From: Haemophilus haemolyticus
GTDB lineage: Bacteria > Pseudomonadota > Gammaproteobacteria > Enterobacterales > Pasteurellaceae
Assembly (NCBI RefSeq): GCF_001679045.1
Contig: NZ_LYCK01000002.1
Location: 1 to 60,054, forward strand
Reading direction: 5' to 3'
DNA length: 60,054 nt
The translations under genes were made by a program, and so were the position numbers. The notes beneath the pieces are model-generated. The model was not told where the DNA came from. It was given only the letters and a program-made list of their open reading frames with translations, and did no database searches. Positions 50,204 to 60,054 of this stretch are shown here, one piece after another; positions within the stretch are counted from its first letter, which is position 1, and each line of letters starts with the position of its first letter.

Positions 50204-51538
50204 ATGAAAAACGTCGTGATCGTTGGCGGGGGCGCTGGCGGCATTGAATTAGCGACATTCTTAGGTGATAAATTAGGTCGAAAAAAACAAGCTAAAGTGA
50301 CACTAGTGGATCGCAATGCCACGCATCTATGGAAACCCTTATTACATGAAATTGCAACGGGCGTAATGGATGATGGCGTAGATTCTCTTAGCTATCGCGC
50401 ACATGGTAAAAATCACCATTTCAGTTTTGAACAGGGTTCAATCACTCGTATTAATCGTGAACAAAAATATGTTGAACTTGCTCCTGTTTATGGGCAAGAA
50501 GGCGATATGCTCGTCGTTGCTCGCCGAATTCCTTACGATTATTTAGTGATTGCAATTGGTAGCAAATCAAATGATTTCAACACAAAAGGTGTAGCTGATA
50601 ACTGTATTTTCTTAGACAGCTCAGATCAAGCGCTTCGCTTTCAGCAAAAAATGTTGGAATTATTCCTTAAATTCTCTGAAAACCGTGCTTTAGATGATAT
50701 TGGTGAAGAAGAATTTAAACAAAAATTAGTGAATGAAAGCAAAGTCAATATTGCGATTGTTGGCGGTGGCGCAACCGGCGTGGAATTAACAGCTGAGCTT
50801 TATCATGCTACGGAAGATTTATCTTCTTACGGCTATGGCAAAATTGATAACTCATGTTTACAAGTCACACTCGTTGAAGCGGGACCACGCTTACTGCCAG
50901 CATTACCCGAAGATTTATCAGCTGCGGTATTAGATGAGTTGCAAGAAATGGGCACGAACGTGAAATTAAATACAATGATCACCGAAGCTCAACCCAATAC
51001 CCTTATCACCAAAGATGGAGAAGAAATTAAAGCAGATCTTATTGTTTGGGCAGCAGGCGTTCGCACTTCAACAGTGACACAACAATTTGATGGATTAGAA
51101 CTCAATCGAATCAATCAATTAGTGGTAAAAGACACGCTTCAAACAACCGTTGATGACAGTATTTTTGCCATTGGCGACTGTGCAGCATTAACTCAGCCAA
51201 ACGGTAAATTAGTGCCACCAAGAGCTCAAGCTGCACATCAAATGGCAAAAGCTTGTGCAAAAAATATCTTTGCACTTTTTGAGCAAAAACCATTAAAAGC
51301 ATTTAAATATAATGATAAAGGCACCTTGGTTTCTCTTTCGAGCTTCACTGCATTAGGCAGTATTTCGAATAAATTTGGAAAAAATCCACTTACCGTTCAA
51401 GGTAAATTTGCACAATTTGCCTATGTATCCTTATATAGAATGCATCAACATGCTTTACATGGTTGCATTAAAATTGGATTGATTATTCTGGTTGATAAAC
51501 TTAATCGTTATTTAAAACCAAGATTAAAATTACACTAA
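50204..51538 (+). CDS. ndh: Type II NADH dehydrogenase (Ndh)
   Basis: A membrane-peripheral, non-proton-pumping NADH:quinone oxidoreductase of 444 residues. The FAD-binding GGGAGGIE lies at 8-15, the NAD-binding GGGATGVE near 187, and the FAIGDCAA flavin motif near residue 323. A C-terminal amphipathic membrane-binding segment follows. The ribosome site TAGGAGAGC is strong. It converges on rseB, with a shared uptake-signal hairpin between. Its Rd counterpart (HI0747, from memory) is far from rseB and ksgA, so a rearrangement junction may be near. Confidence 0.96.
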   Translation: MKNVVIVGGGAGGIELATFLGDKLGRKKQAKVTLVDRNATHLWKPLLHEIATGVMDDGVDSLSYRAHGKNHHFSFEQGSITRINREQKYVELAPVYGQEGDMLVVARRIPYDYLVIAIGSKSNDFNTKGVADNCIFLDSSDQALRFQQKMLELFLKFSENRALDDIGEEEFKQKLVNESKVNIAIVGGGATGVELTAELYHATEDLSSYGYGKIDNSCLQVTLVEAGPRLLPALPEDLSAAVLDELQEMGTNVKLNTMITEAQPNTLITKDGEEIKADLIVWAAGVRTSTVTQQFDGLELNRINQLVVKDTLQTTVDDSIFAIGDCAALTQPNGKLVPPRAQAAHQMAKACAKNIFALFEQKPLKAFKYNDKGTLVSLSSFTALGSISNKFGKNPLTVQGKFAQFAYVSLYRMHQHALHGCIKIGLIILVDKLNRYLKPRLKLH

Positions 51539-51549
51539 TCGTTAAAGAC

Positions 51550-51579
51550 AAAAGTGCGGTGAAAAATCACCGCACTTCT
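51550..51579. terminator. Paired uptake-signal hairpin between ndh and rseB
   Basis: A perfect 11-bp stem, AAGTGCGGTGA (51552-51562) with TCACCGCACTT (51567-51577), closed by AAAA. It lies 14 bases past ndh and next to the rseB stop codon, so it serves both convergent genes. U-runs are weak on the plus strand and better on the minus strand. Confidence 0.82.
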
Positions 51580-52526
51580 TATCGAAATTTAATTTCTTGT
51601 ACAATTCGCTTAGCTGCAGCTATGGGCAATTGCCCGATAAACGTAATTTCTTTTCCGCCATTCACTTCACTATAAATCGTGTATGCCCCTTGCTTCCAAG
51701 CATTTTCTGGCAAAACATTAGAGCCTGCGTTAGAAACAAATAGTGTAAAAGTAAACAAACCATCGCTATATAGCGCACTATCTATCACTTCATTTTCTAA
51801 TGTTTCTTGAGTATATCGAATTAAAGAAAAACCTTGTGGCAACCAACCTGCAGACCAAGTTATATCTGAGCTTTGTTCATTTTTACTTTCTTTCAACAAA
51901 GGGGGCATCGAGACTTTGTTAATATACTCCGTCAACCCTCTTAGTCTATCATCGATATAAAGCGTTACAACTCTAAACTGATCAAGTAATTTACCTTCGC
52001 TATCAAGCATATCGCCGCGTAACAATAAACCATTTTCTTCATCGACAAACACTAAATACTGATATCGAAAATCATCTTTAGGGACTATACGGATCGTGTC
52101 AGCAAAACGCCCAGCCACTCGATCTTTGCCTATTTTTATAAAATCATAAACTGAAGAAAGTTTATCAAAATCAGCGCGAACAACAGCCGGCATTGCATCG
52201 ACTATATTGCCACTATTAAGCGTAAATGCTTGAGTATTTGGCTGAAAATAACTGACTAAATTATCACGTTGAATAATTTCTTGTTGACGACCATCAAGCG
52301 TCACTAATTGCGCATAAGTTTTATTATCTTTCTTAATATGACGATAGCGAAAGGAATCCATATTTGATGGCGTTGTTTGAACAAAGGCAATTTCATAATT
52401 GAGATTATCCAATGCTTGTGTCATTTTATCTAAAGACTGCTTCGCAGAAAGCTCTTCAGCAGAAGCAATGCTACTTAATAGTAAAGAAAGAGAAAGTGCG
52501 GTGAATTTTAACGCGATTCTTTTCAT
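51579..52526 (-). CDS. rseB: RseB (MclB), periplasmic sigma-E regulator
   Basis: A periplasmic protein that binds RseA and blocks its cleavage until mislocalised lipoprotein or LPS is sensed. It has 315 residues with a typical signal peptide (hydrophobic core about 8-20, cleavage after ASA near 23). An N-terminal LolA-like lipid-binding domain and a C-terminal domain follow. It is the third gene of rpoE-rseA-rseB; rseC is not adjacent. An 85-base gap after rseA suggests looser coupling. Confidence 0.94.
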   Translation of the reverse strand: MKRIALKFTALSLSLLLSSIASAEELSAKQSLDKMTQALDNLNYEIAFVQTTPSNMDSFRYRHIKKDNKTYAQLVTLDGRQQEIIQRDNLVSYFQPNTQAFTLNSGNIVDAMPAVVRADFDKLSSVYDFIKIGKDRVAGRFADTIRIVPKDDFRYQYLVFVDEENGLLLRGDMLDSEGKLLDQFRVVTLYIDDRLRGLTEYINKVSMPPLLKESKNEQSSDITWSAGWLPQGFSLIRYTQETLENEVIDSALYSDGLFTFTLFVSNAGSNVLPENAWKQGAYTIYSEVNGGKEITFIGQLPIAAAKRIVQEIKFR

Positions 52527-52611
52527 AAAAATAAATTTAAAGGATAAAAATTCACCACGCTAAATAACATATTAGGTGGTGAATTAACATAAACTAACTG
52601 AACTAATCGTA

Positions 52612-53199
52612 TTATTTCTGACTATTACTACTTACATTTAATGCATCGGCATGCATACGACGTTGTAATTCATAGTTCTGTAACATCGCACCAATACGGC
52701 GACTTTTTTGTTCAAGCTGCTCTGATGTCAATGTATCTTTACTCGGCGCATTGTAGCTCACCTCTTGAACCGCATTATTAAATGGCAAGGTTTGCAATAC
52801 TGGAGTCTCAGGTAAATTAGACGCTTCGTTTTTATTATTGAAAGATTGAACACCAAGTACCGCCACTAAACATACACCAGCAGCAACAGCAACTTGTGTC
52901 ATTGGCGCAAAGAACGCTTTTAACTTTTGCATAAATACAGAATTATGCGCATCTTCTGGTTCAGGTTGAGACACGGCAATGACATCGACTTTCTTCACGT
53001 CTTCAGATTCAATTAAAGCTGCCATTTTAGCGGTAAAATCAGCCCCTAGAAACAAAGCACTTTCTTTACGCATCACTGCACGTACAGCATGGAATGCCTG
53101 CCAAGATTCTTGTAATTCTTCGTCTTTCAATAAAGCATCTGTCAAGCCAGCCTCGACTTGTTCGCCATCCATATAGGCTGAAAGTTGCTCTTTTTGCAT
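52612..53199 (-). CDS. rseA: RseA (MclA), anti-sigma-E factor
   Basis: A single-pass membrane anti-sigma factor of 195 residues. The cytosolic N-terminal domain (about 1-95) begins KEQLSAYMDGE, the sigma-binding ASD pattern. One transmembrane segment follows (about 100-117, VAVAAGVCLVAVLG), then a short periplasmic part recognised by RseB and DegS. It sequesters RpoE at the inner membrane. It starts 17 bases after rpoE ends, an arrangement that keeps the two proteins balanced. Confidence 0.95.
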   Translation of the reverse strand: MQKEQLSAYMDGEQVEAGLTDALLKDEELQESWQAFHAVRAVMRKESALFLGADFTAKMAALIESEDVKKVDVIAVSQPEPEDAHNSVFMQKLKAFFAPMTQVAVAAGVCLVAVLGVQSFNNKNEASNLPETPVLQTLPFNNAVQEVSYNAPSKDTLTSEQLEQKSRRIGAMLQNYELQRRMHADALNVSSNSQK

Positions 53200-53216
53200 A
53201 GTAAACTCCGACTTTT

Positions 53217-53795
53217 TTATTCGCGTTGCATCAGTGGCTGAATTTTATTCTCAATAATTTCCCTTGCGCGGAAAATACGGGAACGAACAGTACCAACAGG
53301 GCAATCCATAATTTCTGCAATCTCTTCATAGCTTAAGCCTTCTAGCTCTCGCAAGGTGATTGCTGTTTTTAAATCTTCTGGCAAACTGTGAATCGTACTA
53401 AACACGATTCGTTCAAGTTCACTAGATAACATTTCATTTTCGGGTGTATCTACATCCCGCAAGTGCGTACCCACATCATAATTTTCAGCATCCTCAGCTA
53501 AAATATCTTCATTAGGTGGACGACGCCCTTGAGCCGTTAAATAATTTTTTGCCGTATTGACGGCAATTCGATAAAGCCATGTATAGAAAGCACTTTCGCC
53601 ACGAAAAGATTCAATTGAGCGATAAGCCTTTATAAAGGATTCTTGCACCACATCAGGAATATCGTTACGTGATACATAGCGAGTCAAAAGCCCCGCCACT
53701 TTATTCTGATAACGAGAAACCAACAAATTGAAGGCTTTCTTATCCCCTTGCTGCACTCTTTCTACCAAAGCCTGATCTGTTAGCTGTTCAGCCAT
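53217..53795 (-). CDS. rpoE: RpoE, extracytoplasmic stress sigma factor sigma-E
   Basis: A group 4 (ECF) sigma factor of 192 residues. Region 2 contains YQNKVAGLLTRYV and IPDVVQESFIKAYRSIESFRGE. Region 4 is LRELEGLSYEEIAEIMDCPVGTVRSRIFRARE. It drives envelope stress genes when RseA is degraded. A textbook sigma-E promoter lies 64-90 bases upstream, so it is autoregulated. It is first in rpoE-rseA-rseB. Confidence 0.97.
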   Translation of the reverse strand: MAEQLTDQALVERVQQGDKKAFNLLVSRYQNKVAGLLTRYVSRNDIPDVVQESFIKAYRSIESFRGESAFYTWLYRIAVNTAKNYLTAQGRRPPNEDILAEDAENYDVGTHLRDVDTPENEMLSSELERIVFSTIHSLPEDLKTAITLRELEGLSYEEIAEIMDCPVGTVRSRIFRAREIIENKIQPLMQRE

Positions 53796-53858
53796 ATTTC
53801 TCCTATGCCAATATCTAACACGCCTTAATATTCAAGACAGCAAGCTCTTGTTGCAATC

Positions 53859-53885
53859 TCAGACACAAGTGTGTGAAAAAAGTTC
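53859..53885 (-). promoter_or_regulatory. Sigma-E dependent promoter of rpoE
   Basis: On the minus strand GAACTT (53880-53885) and TCTGA (53859-53863) are separated by exactly 16 bases, matching the sigma-E consensus (GGAACTT, 16 bases, TCTGA) apart from the first G. It lies between sdhE and rpoE and points at rpoE. Confidence 0.85.
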
Positions 53886-53903
53886 ATACGTATCTTAATA
53901 ATT

Positions 53904-54161
53904 TTAATTAGTTGTGATTTTTTGTACGTTTTGGATATATTCCACCATAGATTGAATTTCTGAATCTGATGATTGACCACGATTAAAAAACCAAGAAAAC
54001 AGCTGCAGATCTGTACTTGCTAATAAGCGAATAAATATATCTTTTTTGTCATCTGTTAATTCATCAAAATGCTTCAAATAAAAAGGCATAATGATTTTAT
54101 CCAACTCCAACATTCCTCGGCGGCAATCCCATTCAATACGGAGTTTATTATATTTTTCCAT
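53904..54161 (-). CDS. sdhE: SdhE, flavinylation factor for succinate dehydrogenase
   Basis: A small helical cytosolic protein of 85 residues that promotes covalent attachment of FAD to SdhA and FrdA. The invariant RGMLE motif (15-19, family RGxxE) is present, preceded by LRIEWDCRR. Haemophilus depends on fumarate reductase, the likely client. The start at 54161 is chosen over the longer frame by alignment; an AAGGAATTAAAA ribosome site precedes it. It lies between mscL and rpoE on the same strand, not beside its usual partner ygfX. Confidence 0.92.
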   Translation of the reverse strand: MEKYNKLRIEWDCRRGMLELDKIIMPFYLKHFDELTDDKKDIFIRLLASTDLQLFSWFFNRGQSSDSEIQSMVEYIQNVQKITTN

Positions 54162-54212
54162 TTTTAATTCCTTAAATTTTAGGGAGCGATTATAGCCTAA
54201 AAAATGACAATA

Positions 54213-54247
54213 AAAAAAGGTTGGCATATTTACCAACCTTTATTTTT
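54213..54247 (-). terminator. mscL terminator
   Basis: AAAGGTTGG (54216-54224) and CCAACCTTT (54233-54241) form a 9-bp stem with an 8-base loop and a T-run on the minus strand, 15 bases past mscL. Confidence 0.9.
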
Positions 54248-54255
54248 CAATTTCA

Positions 54256-54642
54256 TTATTTATTCTTTAATAAATCACGAATTTCTGTGAGCAAATCTTC
54301 CGATGTAGGACCTGATTTTTTCTCTTCTGGTTTTCTCACTTTATTAAGTGCCTTAATCATCATAAAGATTGCAAAAGCAATAATAATGAAATCAATCACA
54401 TTCTGAATAAACACACCGTAGTTTAAAGTAACAGCTGGAACATCGCCTTGTGCTTGAGCTAATACAAATTTCATATCTTTGAAATCAATGCCACCCGTTA
54501 AAATACCAAGAACAGGCATAAAAATATCACTAACAAGTGAACTTACGATCTTACCAAACGCACCACCGATAATCACACCGACAGCCATATCTACAACATT
54601 ACCGCGCATTGCAAATTCGCGAAATTCTTTAATAAAACTCAT
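54256..54642 (-). CDS. mscL: MscL, large-conductance mechanosensitive channel
   Basis: An inner-membrane pentameric channel that opens under hypo-osmotic stress. It has 128 residues. The N-terminal amphipathic helix and TM1 ([32 protein letters not shown]) carry the pore-lining Gly-Ala pattern. TM2 is around 70-95. The C-terminal bundle includes [20 protein letters not shown]. The trkA-mscL order matches E. coli. Confidence 0.97.
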   Translation of the reverse strand: MSFIKEFREFAMRGNVVDMAVGVIIGGAFGKIVSSLVSDIFMPVLGILTGGIDFKDMKFVLAQAQGDVPAVTLNYGVFIQNVIDFIIIAFAIFMMIKALNKVRKPEEKKSGPTSEDLLTEIRDLLKNK

Positions 54643-54668
54643 AATAATTTTTCCTTTAGAGATTGAAT

Positions 54669-54701
54669 AAAAGAGCGCCTATTATAATGAGTCGCTCTTA
54701 A
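54669..54701 (-). terminator. Hairpin after trkA (trkA terminator / mscL promoter region)
   Basis: AAGAGCG (54671-54677) and CGCTCTT (54693-54699) form a 7-bp stem about 15 bases past trkA. ATTATA within the loop reads TATAAT on the minus strand and may be the mscL -10 box, so the two functions overlap. Confidence 0.6.
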
Positions 54702-54715
54702 AAGTAAATAAATCG

Positions 54716-56092
54716 TTAAATAAAGAATGCACTTGGCTGGAACAATTTTTCAATTTCAGGCACATTCTTCTTATCACTCAAATAAATCACCACATGATCG
54801 CCTTCTTCAATCACAACTTGGCGTCGTGCAACAATTACATCATTTCCACGCAATAAAGCACCAATAATGGTTCCCATAGGCAAACGCAACTCACCTATTT
54901 TGCGCCCGACCACATCGGATGTGCTTTCATCACCATGCGCGACAATTTCAATAGCCTCAGCAATACCATGTCGTAATGTAGCCACATTTTTCACATCCCC
55001 TTTACGAACATGCCCAAGCAAAGCAGAAATTGTCGCTTGCTGTGGTGAAACAACAATATCAATACTTCCACCTTGAATCAGGTTTATATAAGCTATTCGT
55101 TGAATCAGCACCATTGCCTTCTTGGCACCCAAACGTTTTGCCAATAAAGCGGACATAATATTCGCTTCATCATCACTACTCAATGAAAGGAACACATCGA
55201 CATTTTCAATATGCTCTTCAAACAATAAATTTTGATCAGACGCATCTCCATAAAAAACCAAGGTTTTTGAAAGTTTTTCAGCTAACAAATTAGCCCTTTC
55301 TTCATCACGCTCAATTAATTTTACGGTACAAATATTTTCCAAACATTTCGCTACGCCAGCGGCAACATTTCCGCCCCCAACAATCATTACACGTTTATAA
55401 GGTTTTTCTAAGCGTTGGAGTTCACTCATTACCGCTTTTATGTGCTCAGTTGCACAAATGAAAGTAATTTCATCACCGGCTTCAACAATAGTAGAACCCT
55501 GTGGGCGAATCGGTTTGCCGTTACGCAAAATAGACATAATACGACAATCAATATGTGGCATATGTTCACGAAATGCGGAAAGCGCATATCCAACCAAAGG
55601 ACCACCATAATAAGCTCTTACCACAACCATGCTAATACGATTATTCGCAAAATGGGCAACTTGTAATGCCCCTGGATAAGCAATTAAGCGTGTAATTTCA
55701 TCTGTCACAAGATTTTCAGGCGAAATCAAATGATCAATAGGTACATTCTCATCATTGAATAACTTATCTTTTTCACGTAAATATTCTGAATTACGAATAC
55801 GGGCAATACGCGTTGGTGTATTAAATAATGTATAGCCCATTTGGCAGGCTACCATATTGATTTCATCAGAAGCTGTTACGGCAACCATTAAATCTGCATC
55901 GGCAGCACCTGCATCACGAAGCACTTTGGGTGATGATGGCGAGCCTTGCACCACACGCAAATCATGCTTTTCTTGTAAGGCTTGTAACTGTGGGGACTCG
56001 TTATCAACGAGTGTGATATCATTATCTTCACTAACCAAATTTTCGGCAAGCGTTGTTCCTACCTGACCTGCGCCCAAAATAATAATTTTCAT
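54716..56092 (-). CDS. trkA: TrkA, NAD-binding regulatory subunit of K+ uptake
   Basis: A peripheral cytosolic protein of 458 residues that gates TrkH. It has two tandem RCK units, each with a Rossmann motif: [11 protein letters not shown] at 7-17 and [11 protein letters not shown] near 239. TrkA_C domains lie around 150-215 and 380-450. Its channel partner trkH is at the other end of this window beside the other rrn operon. It starts three bases before the family 2 glycosyltransferase gene ends, so it is probably read from the def-fmt-rsmB transcript. Confidence 0.97.
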   Translation of the reverse strand: MKIIILGAGQVGTTLAENLVSEDNDITLVDNESPQLQALQEKHDLRVVQGSPSSPKVLRDAGAADADLMVAVTASDEINMVACQMGYTLFNTPTRIARIRNSEYLREKDKLFNDENVPIDHLISPENLVTDEITRLIAYPGALQVAHFANNRISMVVVRAYYGGPLVGYALSAFREHMPHIDCRIMSILRNGKPIRPQGSTIVEAGDEITFICATEHIKAVMSELQRLEKPYKRVMIVGGGNVAAGVAKCLENICTVKLIERDEERANLLAEKLSKTLVFYGDASDQNLLFEEHIENVDVFLSLSSDDEANIMSALLAKRLGAKKAMVLIQRIAYINLIQGGSIDIVVSPQQATISALLGHVRKGDVKNVATLRHGIAEAIEIVAHGDESTSDVVGRKIGELRLPMGTIIGALLRGNDVIVARRQVVIEEGDHVVIYLSDKKNVPEIEKLFQPSAFFI

Positions 56093-56095
56093 CGC

Positions 56096-56899
56096 TTACT
56101 CCGTTCGTTCTAATACAAGAGGACGAATGCCTATTTCTGATGAATTTAGACCGCACTTTAATGCGTTAATTTGGCGACAAATTTCATCTGTCACGCCATT
56201 AGCCTGAGCCATTTGTTCTTCAGTAATCTCCTGTGGCGCTTTTTGGAATAAAATCGCATCTAATAGCCGTTCTGCATGCATTCCATCTCTGCAGTAATGA
56301 AGTACGCCAACATCATTAAATAGCGTTGCAACTTTAGCTATCTTAGTTGTCGCAATACCAAGTGCACCATCTTCACCGCCTAATTGACGAAATAATTCAT
56401 CTTGTGGAAAACCGCCACATGCCAAGAAAAAAGCTCGACGAAAAACCACGCTCCCACCACAGGTCATTCGCATGTGTTGCCATGCAAACTCAAAATTAGG
56501 ATGCTCAGCGTAACGCGCAGGCAAATCAATCGGTTTTAATGCTAAACGTACCACTGAGGTATCTGGTTGAAAATGAAAAGTCGCCGCTGCAACTTCTAAT
56601 GCGCCCTGCTCATAAGCATCATCAGCATCTAAAAAAGCAATAAATTCATTACTTGATTGCAACGCTCCCCAATTGCGCGCTTTAGCCACGCCAATATTTT
56701 TCGGCATAGACTCAACAACTATCTTTTCTGGATACTGCGTAGCCCATTCTTTCGCCAAAGCTAACGTGCTATCTTTAGAGCCATCATCAATCAACCAAAT
56801 TTTCCCCAAATAAGTTTGAGGCAATACGGATTGCAATGCTCGTGATAGCGTTTGTTCTGCATTATAGCAAGGAATAATGACATCAATATTGGCAAACAT
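56096..56899 (-). CDS. Family 2 glycosyltransferase
   Basis: A 267-residue GT-A fold enzyme. The N-terminal nucleotide-sugar site starts IDVIIPCYNAEQTL (5-18) with IDDGSKD (38-44) and the metal-binding DADDA (91-95). The acceptor region carries the LGGEDGALG segment. There is no membrane segment, so it works in the cytosol or at the inner-membrane face, perhaps in lipooligosaccharide or another glycan. The sugar and acceptor cannot be inferred. It sits between rsmB and trkA, neighbours that are normally adjacent, and so looks like an insertion into a conserved cluster. One uptake signal lies near its 3' end (about 56152), so it is at home in Haemophilus. Confidence 0.85.
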   Translation of the reverse strand: MFANIDVIIPCYNAEQTLSRALQSVLPQTYLGKIWLIDDGSKDSTLALAKEWATQYPEKIVVESMPKNIGVAKARNWGALQSSNEFIAFLDADDAYEQGALEVAAATFHFQPDTSVVRLALKPIDLPARYAEHPNFEFAWQHMRMTCGGSVVFRRAFFLACGGFPQDELFRQLGGEDGALGIATTKIAKVATLFNDVGVLHYCRDGMHAERLLDAILFQKAPQEITEEQMAQANGVTDEICRQINALKCGLNSSEIGIRPLVLERTE

Positions 56900-56907
56900 T
56901 TTAGTCT

Positions 56908-59216
<2,309 letters not shown>

Positions 59217-59243
59217 AATGTTCTACGTTATGGTGATTGATAG

Positions 59244-59277
59244 GAAAAAGTGCGGTTAAAATCAACCGCACTTTAAT
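59244..59277 (-). terminator. Paired uptake-signal hairpin between def and fmt
   Basis: AAAGTGCGGTT and AACCGCACTTT form an inverted pair with a 6-base loop and A/T runs on both sides. It lies between genes expected to be co-transcribed, so it probably attenuates rather than blocks. Confidence 0.7.
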
Positions 59278-59291
59278 TAAGAATCAGAAGC

Positions 59292-59801
59292 TTATTGTTT
59301 CGCAATTTGTTTTTTATATTTCACCAATTTTTCTTTAATACGTTGGCGTTTTAGTGGAGAAAGATAATCAACAAATAAAATACCATTTAAATGATCAATT
59401 TCGTGTTGAATACAGATCGCAAGCAAACCATCCGCATCTAAAATAAATTCTTTACCGTCACGATCTAACGCTTTTACTGTAACCTTTTCTTTACGAGGAA
59501 CCAACGCACGGAACCCTGGAATGGATAAGCATCCCTCTTCAATTCCCGTTTCGCCTTCAGAAACCAAAATTTCTGGATTGATGAGGACAAGCTGATTTTG
59601 TTTATCACCTTCAACATCAATAGTAATAATACGTTGCAAAATATCTACTTGAGGTGCAGCTAAACCAATACCTTCCTCTTGGTACATCGTGTCAAACATA
59701 TCATCAACAATTTTACGAATTGCATCATTAACTTCAGTAACAGGCTCACAGACAACCTTTAAGTGATCATCAGGATAAATTAATACATTAAGTGCGGTCA
59801 T
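59292..59801 (-). CDS. def: Peptide deformylase
   Basis: Metalloenzyme that removes the N-formyl group from nascent proteins. It has 169 residues. All three class I motifs are intact: GIGLAAPQ (44-51), EGCLS (89-93) with metal ligand Cys91, and QHEIDH (132-137) with ligands His133 and His137 and catalytic Glu134. It is the first gene of def-fmt-rsmB. dprA, its usual upstream neighbour, is replaced by the end of an rRNA operon. An uptake signal overlaps the first codons (59791-59799). Confidence 0.98.
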   Translation of the reverse strand: MTALNVLIYPDDHLKVVCEPVTEVNDAIRKIVDDMFDTMYQEEGIGLAAPQVDILQRIITIDVEGDKQNQLVLINPEILVSEGETGIEEGCLSIPGFRALVPRKEKVTVKALDRDGKEFILDADGLLAICIQHEIDHLNGILFVDYLSPLKRQRIKEKLVKYKKQIAKQ

Positions 59802-59961
59802 AATTTCTCTTGTTTTTAAGGGTAGAATTTTAGCGGGATTGTAACACAGCTAATAAAACATTTATAGGAATGTGACTTCATATGAGTTGAAAAATCACTT
59901 ACTTATTGAAAATTAAAACTAGACTCTTATTTCTTTAAATAATAAATAGATTATAAAAAAA

Positions 59962-59996
59962 CAAAAACCCCAAGCTCTTCAGCCTGGGGTTCTTAT
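59962..59996 (-). terminator. rrn operon terminator (after 5S)
   Basis: AACCCCA (59966-59972) pairs with TGGGGTT (59985-59991). On the minus strand the hairpin is followed by TTTTTGTTTTTTT. It lies about 40 bases past the 5S 3' end and ends the rRNA operon entering from the right. Confidence 0.92.
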
Positions 59997-60035
59997 CTTT
60001 TATTCTACTCTGCTTTATTCTATTTATGTATTTAG

Positions 60036-60054
60036 TAACCTGGCGGTGCCCTAC
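60036..60054 (-). rRNA. rrf: 5S ribosomal RNA, 3' end (partial)
   Basis: The minus strand reads GTAGGGCACCGCCAGGTTA, matching the conserved 3' strand of 5S rRNA (GTAGGG, then the 3' half of the terminal stem). Only the last 19 or so bases are inside the window. The terminator just downstream supports it. The exact 3' end is uncertain by two or three bases. Confidence 0.85.

Overview
The window is core chromosome of a Haemophilus species, either H. influenzae or a close relative such as H. haemolyticus. Three things point there: low GC, about sixty copies of the Haemophilus uptake signal (AAGTGCGGT or its complement ACCGCACTT), and proteins that match H. influenzae family members residue by residue at key sites (for example GlpG Ser116/His169 and TehA Phe262). 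It holds 56 protein genes, two tRNA genes and two rRNA fragments. No prophage, insertion sequence, CRISPR array or restriction system was seen.

The segment runs from one rRNA operon to the next. It starts in the 5' part of a 16S gene and ends in the last bases of a 5S gene, both on the minus strand, so two co-oriented rrn operons bracket it. Most genes (43 of 56) share that direction.

Layout. 1-850: 16S 5' end, boxA leader and rrn promoter. 855-10507: trkH-yigZ, tusA, htpX, ridA, mlaA, glpR-glpG, rluA and rapA. 10618-10819: tRNA-Pro and tRNA-Arg. 10998-16730: folD, a DASS transporter, rraA-menA, trmO and tehA. 16925-26834: rplKA and rpoBC, with rplJL absent and a terminator plus a new promoter between the two halves. 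27007-31489: nucleoside salvage (deoD, nupC) beside a glycyl-radical enzyme pair with a consensus CRP site. 31701-39391: a heptosyltransferase-like gene, fba-pgk, an RNase T2, a ferredoxin, tyrP, tdk and tsaD. 39623-43708: the rpsU-dnaG-rpoD operon. 43810-45624: rpsF-priB-rpsR-rplI and infA. 45796-47679: two AT-rich, uptake-signal-free lipooligosaccharide glycosyltransferases (losA/losB-like) between infA and ksgA. 47763-51538: ksgA-apaH, an uncharacterised gene and ndh. 51579-59801: rpoE-rseA-rseB behind a sigma-E type promoter, sdhE, mscL, trkA, a family 2 glycosyltransferase, rsmB, fmt and def.

Most of the window is housekeeping: transcription, translation, replication initiation, tRNA and rRNA modification, K+ uptake and envelope stress. 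The variable parts are glycosyltransferase cassettes and small carbon-use loci. Inverted pairs of uptake signals repeatedly serve as intergenic terminators. I found no clearly new system; the most useful leads are regulatory sites and the strain-variable surface glycan loci.
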